Positions 41,669-49,513 of a DNA stretch of 64,000 nt are shown one piece after another (within the stretch, counting starts at the first letter, position 1; every line of letters starts with the position of its first letter). Location: the NCBI RefSeq assembly GCF_028657195.3, contig NZ_JANCPR020000049.1, forward strand, positions 1 to 64,000, given 5' to 3'. Source of the DNA: Streptomyces iconiensis (GTDB lineage: Bacteria > Actinomycetota > Actinomycetes > Streptomycetales > Streptomycetaceae). The notes beneath the pieces were generated by a model. That model worked only from the letters and a program-made list of their open reading frames with translations, had not been told where the DNA came from and did not search any database. A program made the position numbers and the translations under genes.

Positions 41669-43753
41669 TCACCGCGCCCGTCCGGGTCCCGCCGGGCCGG
41701 GCGACCCTGGGCCGGTGCCGACGGAGGAGAGCGCTGCGAGCAGGGCGTTGTTCGCGCGCCGGGTGCCGATGGAGAGGCGGCAGGTGCCGGGAACGAGGCG
41801 GGCGGTGTCGGCCACGAGGATGCCCGCACCGCGCAGATGGTCCATGACGCGCTCGTGCTCGTGCAGCCGGACCAGCAGGAAGTTGGCCTCCGAGGGGAAC
41901 ACCCGCTCCACCGCCGGGTGTTGGGCCAGCGTGGCCGCCATGTGGTCACGCTCGGCACGGATGCGCCGTACGGCGGCGAGCACCGGACGTGAGTTGGTCA
42001 GCCGGTTCCGTACGGCGCGCTGTGAGGCGTTGGTGAACCCGAAGGGCACCTGCACCCTGCGCAGCGCCTCGATGATGCCGGGGTGTGCCAGGGCGACCCC
42101 GCAGCGCGCGCTCGCCAGCCCCCACGCCTTCGAGAGCGTCCTGAGGACGATGAGGTTGTCGTGCTCTCCGGTCAGCCCGGCGTACGAGGGCGTCTCGCTG
42201 AACTCGACGTACGCCTCGTCGATGACCACCAACCCCCGGCTGCGTTCCACCAGTTCGCGTACACGCGCCCTGTCGAGCCTGGTGCCGACGGGGTTGCCCG
42301 GATCGCACAGGAGCGTCACCCGCGCGTCGGCCGCGAGGATCCGCTCGGTGTCGAGCCCGCACAGGTCGTCGCCACGTAGCGGGGCCTCGACGACGGGCAG
42401 GCGCAGGACGTGGGCGAAGTGGGCGTACAGCTCGAAGGTGGGTGGCGTGACACAGACTCGTTCGCCGGGCGAGGTCAGTGCCATCAGGAGCGCCATGACG
42501 CCGTCGACGGCGCCGCTGGTGAACAGCAAGTGATCCGTACTCAGCGCACCGACACCCTCGTGGCCCGGCAGTTTCGCGAGGGTGCTCAGATACGTCCTGG
42601 CCAGTTCCGCCGTATCGAGTTCGGGATAGTGACTCGCGGTTCCCAGATACGGGTTGGTGTTGCTCGACAGGTCGACGAGGTCGAACCGTGGCCGGTGGCG
42701 GAAGCGGACCGGGCCCGGTGCCGGCACCGTGGCGACCGGCGGGGCCGCGAACCGCGACGGCGCGCGCTCCTCCGCCGCCCTCTCTCCTTGCCCTGCCCTT
42801 TCCCTTTCCCTTTCCCCGTCTCCTGGCGCTGCCCGGTCCCGCGCCGCCGCCGGGGCGGGCGCGCGCAGCCAGTGGTCGAGAGGCACGAACAGGTCGGCCC
42901 CGAGGCGGCGCATGCGGTCGGCGTCCCCCTCGCCGAGGTGTACCCAGTCCAGGCCGGAGCGGCGGGCGTGGAGGTACAGCCGGTACAGGGAGGCCACATA
43001 GAGGTTGCGCGGCGCGGCGGGATCGTCGTGCGCGACGGCCTGCGTGAGGTAGTACAGGCCCCGGCCGTTGTGCGAGACCGTCAGCAGCCCGGCCTGGACG
43101 ACGGCGTTCTTTCTACGGCGCACGAAAATCTCCGTACGCTCGGCCAGCGCGCCGCGTGCCAGGGCATCGAGCGCTTCGGCGTTGTACAGGTTCTCCTGTC
43201 CTCGGTGGCGCTCGGCGCTGCGCTGGTGCAGTTCCACGAAGGCCCGGCGTGCCCAGGGCTTCCCGTCCAGCTCGCTCAGCGGTATCCGTTCCCAGGTGAC
43301 GTCCTGGGAGACGGCGCGGTGGCGGCGGCGCAGATCACGGAGCTGTCCGGCACCGACGCGGTCACGCAGGAGCGCGTCCACCTCTCCGGACAGCCGGACG
43401 ACACACTCATGGCCCGCGGCGACGGGTACGAAGCCGGCGGCGCGCAACGCGCCGGTGTCCTCGCCACGGCGCACACGGGGCACAAGGATCTGCGGTACGT
43501 CCAACGCACCCGCGCGGCGCACCAGTTCGTCGACGGCGTACGGACTGGGAGCGGGGCCCGTGGGGCCGTACGGGGCTCCGGCGGCCACGAGCGTAGGGCG
43601 CTTGAGCGCGGCGGGATCCAGGGCGGAGGGACCCGGGGCCCCGAACGTGTCGGCTTCCGGAAGCAGTTGGGCCACGGAGCACACCGGCTCGGCGGAACCC
43701 AGGGCAGCGCACAGCACGCGCTCCAGTTCATCGACATCAGCTGACCTGCGCAT
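41669..43753 (-). CDS. GNAT (FemAB/BioF2-like) acyltransferase fused to PLP aminotransferase
   Basis: A 694-residue two-domain protein. Residues 1-300 form a GNAT-fold acyltransferase of the Acetyltransf_6 type (VDALLRDRVGAGQLRDLRRRHRAV, RAFVELHQRSAERHRGQENLYN, GLYYLTQAVAHDDPAAPRNLYVASLYRLYLHARRSGLDWVHLGEGD). A charged GERERERAGQGERAAEER linker follows (poly-CCCTTT tract in DNA), then a HisC-like fold-type I aminotransferase from about 350: STDHLLFTSGAVDGVMALLMAL, VTLLCDPGNPVGT, LVVIDEAYVEF and LRTLSKAWGLASARCGVAL with PLP Lys542. ATG 43753 has GAGG upstream; GTG 43768 is possible. It is the last gene of the cluster and could turn an aromatic amino acid into the alpha-keto acid for the A-T-TE enzyme. 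Confidence 0.82.
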   Translation of the reverse strand: MRRSADVDELERVLCAALGSAEPVCSVAQLLPEADTFGAPGPSALDPAALKRPTLVAAGAPYGPTGPAPSPYAVDELVRRAGALDVPQILVPRVRRGEDTGALRAAGFVPVAAGHECVVRLSGEVDALLRDRVGAGQLRDLRRRHRAVSQDVTWERIPLSELDGKPWARRAFVELHQRSAERHRGQENLYNAEALDALARGALAERTEIFVRRRKNAVVQAGLLTVSHNGRGLYYLTQAVAHDDPAAPRNLYVASLYRLYLHARRSGLDWVHLGEGDADRMRRLGADLFVPLDHWLRAPAPAAARDRAAPGDGERERERAGQGERAAEERAPSRFAAPPVATVPAPGPVRFRHRPRFDLVDLSSNTNPYLGTASHYPELDTAELARTYLSTLAKLPGHEGVGALSTDHLLFTSGAVDGVMALLMALTSPGERVCVTPPTFELYAHFAHVLRLPVVEAPLRGDDLCGLDTERILAADARVTLLCDPGNPVGTRLDRARVRELVERSRGLVVIDEAYVEFSETPSYAGLTGEHDNLIVLRTLSKAWGLASARCGVALAHPGIIEALRRVQVPFGFTNASQRAVRNRLTNSRPVLAAVRRIRAERDHMAATLAQHPAVERVFPSEANFLLVRLHEHERVMDHLRGAGILVADTARLVPGTCRLSIGTRRANNALLAALSSVGTGPGSPGPAGPGRAR

Positions 43754-43882
43754 ATCAGCCTCGCTCACAGACGAACGCGGGCATCCGGCCGCCGGCTTCG
43801 CGCGGCGGCCTGCCACCGCCGTCCTCGGCAAGAGCACAGTGGGGGTACACAAGCACGTTCTCCACTCCTCCGTTGCTCCGTG

Positions 43883-44860
43883 TCATACGGGTGTGCCGGC
43901 GCCGTGCTCGTCGGTGTACGTGCCGTGCTCTGCGGCGTACGCGTCGATGCGGTCGCGGTATTCGCCGAACAGGTCGGCCAGCGTGCGGGCGATACCGCTC
44001 CGCCAGCCGATGGAACAGTCACCGATGAGGGCGCGGCGCTCTTCGTGGTCGAAGAGCGCGGTCTCCCGGCTGTGGTCGCCCCGGTCGAGCAGGACCGGTA
44101 CCCCGGTGAGGGCGGACATGTACTCCAGCAGGTCGGTGATGCCGACCTCTTCGTCACCGCCCCAGTTCACGACCTGTGCGGGTGACCGTGCCGCCTCCCA
44201 CAGCAGCGGCACCTGGCGTACGACGTCGTCGGTGTGCAGCAGATTGCAGTGGTTCTGCCCCTCGCGGGGCACCGCGCAGGGCTGTCCCGCACGCATCTCG
44301 TTGAACAGGATCATGGGCACACCGCCGTGCCCGTACGGTCCGTAGGCGATGTTGAGCCGGGCGATCACCGTCGGCAGCCCGAGGGCTTCGGCCAGGCCCC
44401 GTGCCACGGCCTCGGCGGTGAGCTTGGCGACGGGGTACGTCGGCAGCCAGGGCGCTGCGCCGCCCAGCGGGTCGCCCACCTGGTAGCGGTGGGTACGGTC
44501 GGCCCGGTGGTAGACCACGCCGGAGGAGACGTACAAGAACGCTTCGGCCGCCGAGCAGTGGCTCATCAGCCGCGCGGTGCCGACGGCGTTGACGCGCGCG
44601 GTCTCCTCGAAGTCCCGGCCGTCGCCCCTCCGCACAGCCGAGTGCAGTACGTGCGTGAAGTCGCGTGGCAGGCCCTTCAGATCGTCGGAGGCCATGTCCC
44701 AGGTGACGGTGCGGGCGCCCCGTTCCTGGAGGGCCTTACAGGCTGCCGGGTCACCGAACCGGCCCAGACACCACACCTCGTTGCCGGCCGCGAGCGCCTC
44801 GGCGACGGGCCTCGCGACCTGGCCGGTGCCGCCGGTCACGAGAATCTTCTTACCTTGCAT
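43883..44860 (-). CDS. NAD-dependent epimerase/dehydratase (extended SDR)
   Basis: A 325-residue extended short-chain dehydrogenase. The nucleotide-binding motif ILVTGGTGQVARPVAEAL is at residues 6-23 and the catalytic YxxxK is in WLPTYPVAKLTAEAVARGL; LYVSSGVVYHRADRTHRY is the Ser strand. LNIAYGPYGHGGVPMILFNEM and NLLHTDDVVRQVPLLWEA follow as in sugar-type SDRs. GAGGACGG precedes the ATG. It begins 14 nt after the A-T-TE stop. Reduction or dehydration of the A-T-TE product, or a sugar modification, is possible. Confidence 0.87.
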   Translation of the reverse strand: MQGKKILVTGGTGQVARPVAEALAAGNEVWCLGRFGDPAACKALQERGARTVTWDMASDDLKGLPRDFTHVLHSAVRRGDGRDFEETARVNAVGTARLMSHCSAAEAFLYVSSGVVYHRADRTHRYQVGDPLGGAAPWLPTYPVAKLTAEAVARGLAEALGLPTVIARLNIAYGPYGHGGVPMILFNEMRAGQPCAVPREGQNHCNLLHTDDVVRQVPLLWEAARSPAQVVNWGGDEEVGITDLLEYMSALTGVPVLLDRGDHSRETALFDHEERRALIGDCSIGWRSGIARTLADLFGEYRDRIDAYAAEHGTYTDEHGAGTPV

Positions 44861-44874
44861 ACCGTTGTCCGTCC

Positions 44875-47700
44875 TCAGCCGAGCGCACGGGCCAGTTCCT
44901 GCCGCAGCACCGCCTGGAAGGTGTGCACGTGCTGCGGGCTCATCAGGGTGTAGTGCTCGCCGTCGACCTCGATGTACGTGTTGCGGTCACGGGTGAAGTC
45001 GTCCCAGGGGCGCAGCTGCCGCTCCAGCCACTCCTGTTTGGTGCCGCGCAGTGGGGTGCAGTAGAAGACCCGTACCTGCCCGACCGTTCCCGACGGCTCA
45101 TAGGTGCTGCCCAGGTGCACCATGTTCTGCGCCAGACGCACCCAGTTGGTGAACCGCTCGGTGGTGAGGTCCAGTTCGGTCAGGCGCCGCTTCGGGGCCT
45201 GGCCGATCAGACGGGCCAGTTGCCGGGCCTCGGGCAGGCCGCTGAGCGTGGCGGTCAGCTCGCCGACATCGGCCGCGTCGATCAGTTCGAGGAACAGCGC
45301 CAGATTGATGGCGCCGTCGGTGAAGGTGATCTCCTTCATACGCCCCGCGATGTGCGGCGGCAGGTTGAAGACGCCCACGAAGTCGACCTTGTCGCCGTCG
45401 GCCTCCAGCCGTTTGGCGATCTCGAACGCGACGGCCCCGCCGTAGGAGTACCCGGCGACGGCGTAGGGGCCGTTCGGCTGGACCCGCCGGATCGCCCGCA
45501 CATACGTGGCAACCATCTCGGCGAACGATCCGAAGTGGGTCTCGCCCTCCCCGAACCCCCGGGCCCGCAACGCGTAGAACGGCCGTTCGCCGGTGAAGTA
45601 CTTGGCGAGATTGACGAACACCAGCACCTCACCCAGGCCAGGGTGTACGCAGAACAACGGCGTGCCGTCCCCGGTGACCTGAAGCGGTACCAGCGGATCG
45701 TAGGAGGCGTCCCCGAGCGCGTGCGGCCCGGCCGACAGGCGGTCGGCCAGTGCCCGCACGGTCGGCGCCTGGAGGAGCGTGGCCATCGGCACGTCGTCGA
45801 TGCCGAACGCGGCCTGGATCTCTGCCTTGAGCCGCAGCACATCCAGCGAGGTGCCGCCCAGATCGAAGAAGCTGGCGGTCGCGGGCACCGCCTGGGCGTT
45901 CAGCACGCGGGCGTAGATGCCGGCCAGCGCCGTCTCGGCCTCTCCCTCGGGCGCCACGTAGGCCCCGAGGAACCTGGTGCTCACCTCGTCCGCGCCGCGG
46001 GCCGCGTCGTCCAGGCCACCGGCCTCGAAGGTTTCGCGCAGCCGGGAGCGCTGGAGCTTGCCGAGGTTGCCGCGCGGGATGCGGGCCGCCGTGACCGGGA
46101 GGATCACCTGGGGACGGAAGCCCCAGTGCATCACGGTGGAACTGCGGATCGCCACGAGCGCCCGGTACACGGCGGCTTCGTCGGCGGGGTCACCTGCCGG
46201 GACGAACGCGACGGCGAGCTGTTCGGAGTCGGCGCCTTCGGGGCGGACGGGGAAGGCCGCCACCTGCCCCGGCTTCACCTCGTCCAGCCCGTTCAGCACC
46301 GCTTCGAGGTCGTGGCTGTAGTAGTTGACACCGTTGACGATGATCGAATCCTTCGTCCTGCCGACCAGTGTCAACCGGCCCTCGGGGTCGAGACGCCCCA
46401 GGTCGCCGGTGCGGAACCAGCCGTCGGGGGTGAACGCCTGCGCCGTGGCACGGCCGTTGCCGAAGTACCCGCCGGTGACCATGGTGCCGCGCAGCTGTAC
46501 CTCTCCCGGCCCGCCTGCCTTGCCCGGTCCGCCTGCCTCTCCTGGCCCGCCTGCCTCTCCCGGTCCGCCTGCCTCTCCCGGTACGGGGAGGTCGGACGAA
46601 GCCAGCACGGTGCCGTCGTCGTCGGCGATACGTATGCGCAGTCCCCGCACGGGGCGGCCCAGCGGCGGGAACTCCGTATCCAGGTCGCGCGCCGCGAAAT
46701 CGCGGTTGAAGACGCTGCCCGCGCATGTCTCCGTCATACCGAAGGCGGGCACGATCACGTCCCGGCGCAAGCCGTAGCGGGAAAGCCGCTCCAGGAACGT
46801 CCCTGCGGTGGCGGTCACGGTGGCCTCACCGCCGGAAATGATGTACCGCAACCGGGACAGGTCCACCTCCTCCCGCAGGGCGGGCCCGTGTGCGAGCGCC
46901 TGATTGATCTGTCCGAACAGGAAGTTGGGGGTAAAGGTCACGCTCACCCGATGGGCTGTGAGCAGCCGCAGGAATTCCACGGGGTCTGCCAGTACGGTCG
47001 CCGGGGTGGCCATGATCTGGTCGGCGCCTGTGAACATCGGCAGCAGGTGCGCCTCGATCGCGGCGATGTGGTCGGCCGAGATCCAGTTCATCGTGGTGTC
47101 GTCGGGCCCCAGTTCCAGCGCCTCCGCCTTTCCGGCCAGCGCTGCCAGCAAGTTGGCGCCGGTGAGCTGGACCGCCTTGCTCGCGTCGGTGGATCCGGAG
47201 GTGAGCATCAGAACGGCGAGAGCGTCAGGAGCGGACGCGTACCGTGCCCCGTGCCTCGGCTCGGCCTGGCTCATCTCCTCCACCGTTACGGTCGGCAGTC
47301 CGAGCGCGGGCAGATCCGCGTAGGCCGCCTTCGGAACGATCACCAAGGGGTCGCCCAAGAGCGCGCGCAGGTGCTCCAGTTGGGCATTCCACCGGGCGGG
47401 GTCGGCCGGTGGCGCCACAGGGCACGGCACCACGCCGCTGAGCACGCATCCCCAGAAGGCGCGGAAGGAATTCTCAGGATCGTCGGCGACGATCAGCGCC
47501 CGGTCTCCCGGAGAAGCGCCCTGGTCGCGCAATCCCTGCGCGATCCGGCCGGCGTTCTCCCACAGATCGGCGTAGGAAAGAAACGAGCCGCCGACAAAGG
47601 TGATGCCCCGGTGGGTTCCACGGGCCGCACTCTCCAGCAACTGCGGAAGCGCCGGCCCGTAAGGGCGATCAGGTATGGCAGGTTGTTGTTGATCCGGCAT
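44875..47700 (-). CDS. A-T-TE NRPS-like synthetase (alpha-keto-acid, quinone/furanone synthetase type)
   Basis: A 941-residue adenylation-thiolation-thioesterase protein with no condensation domain. A domain: LMLTSGSTDASKAV (A3), MNWISADHIAAIEAHLL at the A4 position without the Asp that binds an amino group, IISGGEATV, FGMTETCAGSVFN (A5), WFRTGDLG (A7) and GNLGKLQR (A10 Lys). T domain: FFDLGGTSLD with Ser618. TE: VAGYSYGGAVAFEIAKRLE with Ser752, and VFNLPPHI. The A4, FGMTETCAGS and FNLPPHI features match fungal and bacterial enzymes that dimerise arylpyruvates (TdiA, AtrA, RalA, EchA). An 18-bp repeat inserts a GEAGGP-type loop in the A domain. Confidence 0.87.
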   Translation of the reverse strand: MPDQQQPAIPDRPYGPALPQLLESAARGTHRGITFVGGSFLSYADLWENAGRIAQGLRDQGASPGDRALIVADDPENSFRAFWGCVLSGVVPCPVAPPADPARWNAQLEHLRALLGDPLVIVPKAAYADLPALGLPTVTVEEMSQAEPRHGARYASAPDALAVLMLTSGSTDASKAVQLTGANLLAALAGKAEALELGPDDTTMNWISADHIAAIEAHLLPMFTGADQIMATPATVLADPVEFLRLLTAHRVSVTFTPNFLFGQINQALAHGPALREEVDLSRLRYIISGGEATVTATAGTFLERLSRYGLRRDVIVPAFGMTETCAGSVFNRDFAARDLDTEFPPLGRPVRGLRIRIADDDGTVLASSDLPVPGEAGGPGEAGGPGEAGGPGKAGGPGEVQLRGTMVTGGYFGNGRATAQAFTPDGWFRTGDLGRLDPEGRLTLVGRTKDSIIVNGVNYYSHDLEAVLNGLDEVKPGQVAAFPVRPEGADSEQLAVAFVPAGDPADEAAVYRALVAIRSSTVMHWGFRPQVILPVTAARIPRGNLGKLQRSRLRETFEAGGLDDAARGADEVSTRFLGAYVAPEGEAETALAGIYARVLNAQAVPATASFFDLGGTSLDVLRLKAEIQAAFGIDDVPMATLLQAPTVRALADRLSAGPHALGDASYDPLVPLQVTGDGTPLFCVHPGLGEVLVFVNLAKYFTGERPFYALRARGFGEGETHFGSFAEMVATYVRAIRRVQPNGPYAVAGYSYGGAVAFEIAKRLEADGDKVDFVGVFNLPPHIAGRMKEITFTDGAINLALFLELIDAADVGELTATLSGLPEARQLARLIGQAPKRRLTELDLTTERFTNWVRLAQNMVHLGSTYEPSGTVGQVRVFYCTPLRGTKQEWLERQLRPWDDFTRDRNTYIEVDGEHYTLMSPQHVHTFQAVLRQELARALG
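46501..46582 (+). repeat. 18-bp tandem repeat within the A domain
   Basis: About 4.6 copies of an 18-bp unit (CTCTCCCGGTCCGCCTGC type) encode a Pro-Gly-Glu-Ala-Gly-Gly repeat between VLASSDLPVP and VQLRGTMVTGG of the A-T-TE protein. The frame is kept whatever the copy number. Confidence 0.9.
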
Positions 47701-47778
47701 AGAGGCGAAGTCCTCCGATCGGAAGGGAAGGAACCGTGGCGGGCAGCCGGGTGCGCGGGGTCTCCGCCCACCGCTGAC

Positions 47779-48933
47779 TCAGCCGGCCTCGTTGAATCGC
47801 GCGATTGCCTCGATCGTTTTCCGCAGTTCCAGCTCGTCCTGATCGGACACGATCGCGTGTCCGACGCTGCCGTAGGGACCCGGCGGCTTGTCAGGCGTAT
47901 AAGTGAGCTGATCGAAAAGGAAGTTGCTCTCGAAATCCTTCTGCGTCAGCTCTCCGCTGCCTGAGGGACGCAGCAGTATGTATCCGTAAAGGCGCTCCGG
48001 CGCACCGCTGTCCGGGGTCCGTTCCGGCTCTTCCCCGAGTGCGAGGCTGATCTCGACATCGAAGAGGTCGACGCCGAAGGTCAGTTTGTTGGTCTGCGGG
48101 GACAGCGCTCCGGGAAGGCGGATGGCGCACTCACCGAAGGTCAACCCGCCGTCTCCGGCGAAGACTTCCAGATGGAAGACGCAATCGGGGGCGCCGAGAC
48201 GCGTCAGCACCTGCTCGGTGAGCGTCTCAGCCTGACGGAACAGGGTGGCGTGCCGCCGCCTGTCCAGTATGTGCGCTGCCAGGATGCCGCCGTGCGCGGC
48301 GGCCAGCGGCGAGACGTGATAGCGGGTCATGGAGGACCACTGAAGCGCGCCCTTCCTCCAGATGCCGTCGACATAGACTTCCGGCGCCGCGACGAAGGAC
48401 TCGGCGACGATTTCGACATCCGAATGGTCGGGGAGTTGCTCCAGTGCGCGTGCGTAGTCCTCCGGAGAACGCACGATGTTGGTACGGAGAGAGCCGGCTC
48501 CGGTCGCCGGCTTGACAACGAAGGTGTCCCCCAGCTCTTCGGCAAGACCGGTGAACGAGGTGTCCCGCGCTATGTAGCGGCAGCGTGCCCGTTTGATGTG
48601 GGACGGCACCTTGCTCTTCTGGAGGTATTTGTCCCTGAAGTAAAGGGCCGTCTTGGAGTCTCTGTTTCCTGGAAGGTTCAGCTGCTGCCGCAGACAGGTT
48701 GCGCCGAAGACGCCCATTTCATGGACGCTGAGCACGCCCACCGCGTCTTCGATGTCTGCCGCCAGCACTGCCCGCGATATTTCCTGGACGTTCTCGATAT
48801 CGGTGACGCGCGTGAATCTCCGGCCCACGACCGAGGCCGTCGGCGGCTGCACAAGGTAGTAGGGGTCCAGGTTTCTGCGGCGTAATGCCTCATCGAGATC
48901 CGGCCTGTACCCGAGAACGATCATTGTCGGCAT
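47779..48933 (-). CDS. ATP-grasp ligase
   Basis: A 384-residue carboxylate-amine ligase of the ATP-grasp superfamily, which forms amide or peptide bonds through an acyl phosphate. The N-terminal MPTMIVLGYRPDLDEALRRR is the preATP-grasp domain; KYLQKSKVPSHIKRARCRYI and GDTFVVKPATGAGSLRTNIV form the ATP-binding lysine loops, VAESFVAAPEVYVDGIW and CVFHLEVFAGDGGLTFGECAIRLPGA carry the metal-binding Glu/Asn-type residues. GGGGGA precedes this ATG; a longer start at 49071 lacks a ribosome-binding site. Leu17 is encoded by TTA, so translation should depend on the bldA tRNA. Codon use (AGA, GCA, TTA) is less GC-biased than in neighbours. It probably couples an amino acid to the peptide or keto-acid product. 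Confidence 0.85.
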   Translation of the reverse strand: MPTMIVLGYRPDLDEALRRRNLDPYYLVQPPTASVVGRRFTRVTDIENVQEISRAVLAADIEDAVGVLSVHEMGVFGATCLRQQLNLPGNRDSKTALYFRDKYLQKSKVPSHIKRARCRYIARDTSFTGLAEELGDTFVVKPATGAGSLRTNIVRSPEDYARALEQLPDHSDVEIVAESFVAAPEVYVDGIWRKGALQWSSMTRYHVSPLAAAHGGILAAHILDRRRHATLFRQAETLTEQVLTRLGAPDCVFHLEVFAGDGGLTFGECAIRLPGALSPQTNKLTFGVDLFDVEISLALGEEPERTPDSGAPERLYGYILLRPSGSGELTQKDFESNFLFDQLTYTPDKPPGPYGSVGHAIVSDQDELELRKTIEAIARFNEAG

Positions 48934-49099
48934 GCTGTCCCCCGAATTACGGCTTGCCGGAACCTCCAAGAAGTCATCCGCTGCGCTGCGCCCGAATGCC
49001 TCGTGAGCGCTGACTTCGTCGGAGGCCAATACCGAGGCATCGTGCCACAGGGACACATGTGGTGGGGACATGCCGGATCATGATTCTTTGCAGCTGAGA

Positions 49100-49115
49100 T
49101 GTGATGTAAGTCACA
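49100..49115. promoter_or_regulatory. Crp-type binding site
   Basis: TGTGA-TGTAAG-TCACA, a perfect inverted repeat (ATGTGA/TCACAT arms) that equals the enterobacterial CRP consensus and also fits the Streptomyces Crp motif GTG-N6-GNCAC as I recall it. It lies 167 nt upstream of the ATP-grasp start in the relatively AT-rich 580-nt gap of the cluster. Confidence 0.55.
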
Positions 49116-49193
49116 TGGCCGGGCGGCCAGTTGTCGTCGGAATCCTTACGAACTTCCTGCTCGCCGGGGGTATATCCGCCCCTTGGCTCCTAC

Positions 49194-49221
49194 CTCTTCG
49201 TGCAGGCGGAATTACGAAGAG
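49194..49221. other. Inverted repeat in the 580-nt cluster gap
   Basis: CTCTTCGT and ACGAAGAG, perfect 8-bp arms with a 12-nt spacer. It lies between the C-T-SDR stop (49514) and the ATP-grasp gene, and could be a regulator site or an RNA hairpin; no T-tract follows. The rest of the gap, including an AT-rich stretch at 49255-49300, holds no gene that I can support. Confidence 0.45.
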
Positions 49222-49513
49222 TATCGGCTCAGGTGGAGGCTGTGAATTCCGTCAAGGCAGGAAAAAGAGAGCTATATACCCTTACACAGAGAAAAGGCAC
49301 GGAGGGAAGGCCGAGGGATTCCCTCATGCTGGCCCCGCCGTGCCCTCTTCCGTCTCCGTGCCCTCTTCTTCCACGCCCTCTTCCGTGCCTTCGCGCGAAT
49401 CATGTGCCTGCGCGCGAATCAACCGCGGGGTCACCGTGCGAAGAAGGGCCCACGGCGCCCGATGCGGACGGGGCCCCGGCCGCCGCGAGGGTGGCCGGGG
49501 CGGGCGGGAGGGG

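Noticed and set aside
44923..47964. A 1013-codon open frame on the plus strand opposite the A-T-TE gene
   Set aside because: It is antisense to clear A, T and TE motifs and has no recognisable domain; a GC-bias shadow.
48934..49071. N-terminal extension of the ATP-grasp protein from ATG 49071
   Set aside because: No ribosome-binding site precedes it, while GGGGGA precedes ATG 48933 and the family-like sequence begins there; kept as an alternative only.
49194..49221. Inverted repeat taken as an intrinsic terminator of the NRPS genes
   Set aside because: No T-tract on either strand and a 12-nt spacer; reported as an inverted repeat of unknown role instead.
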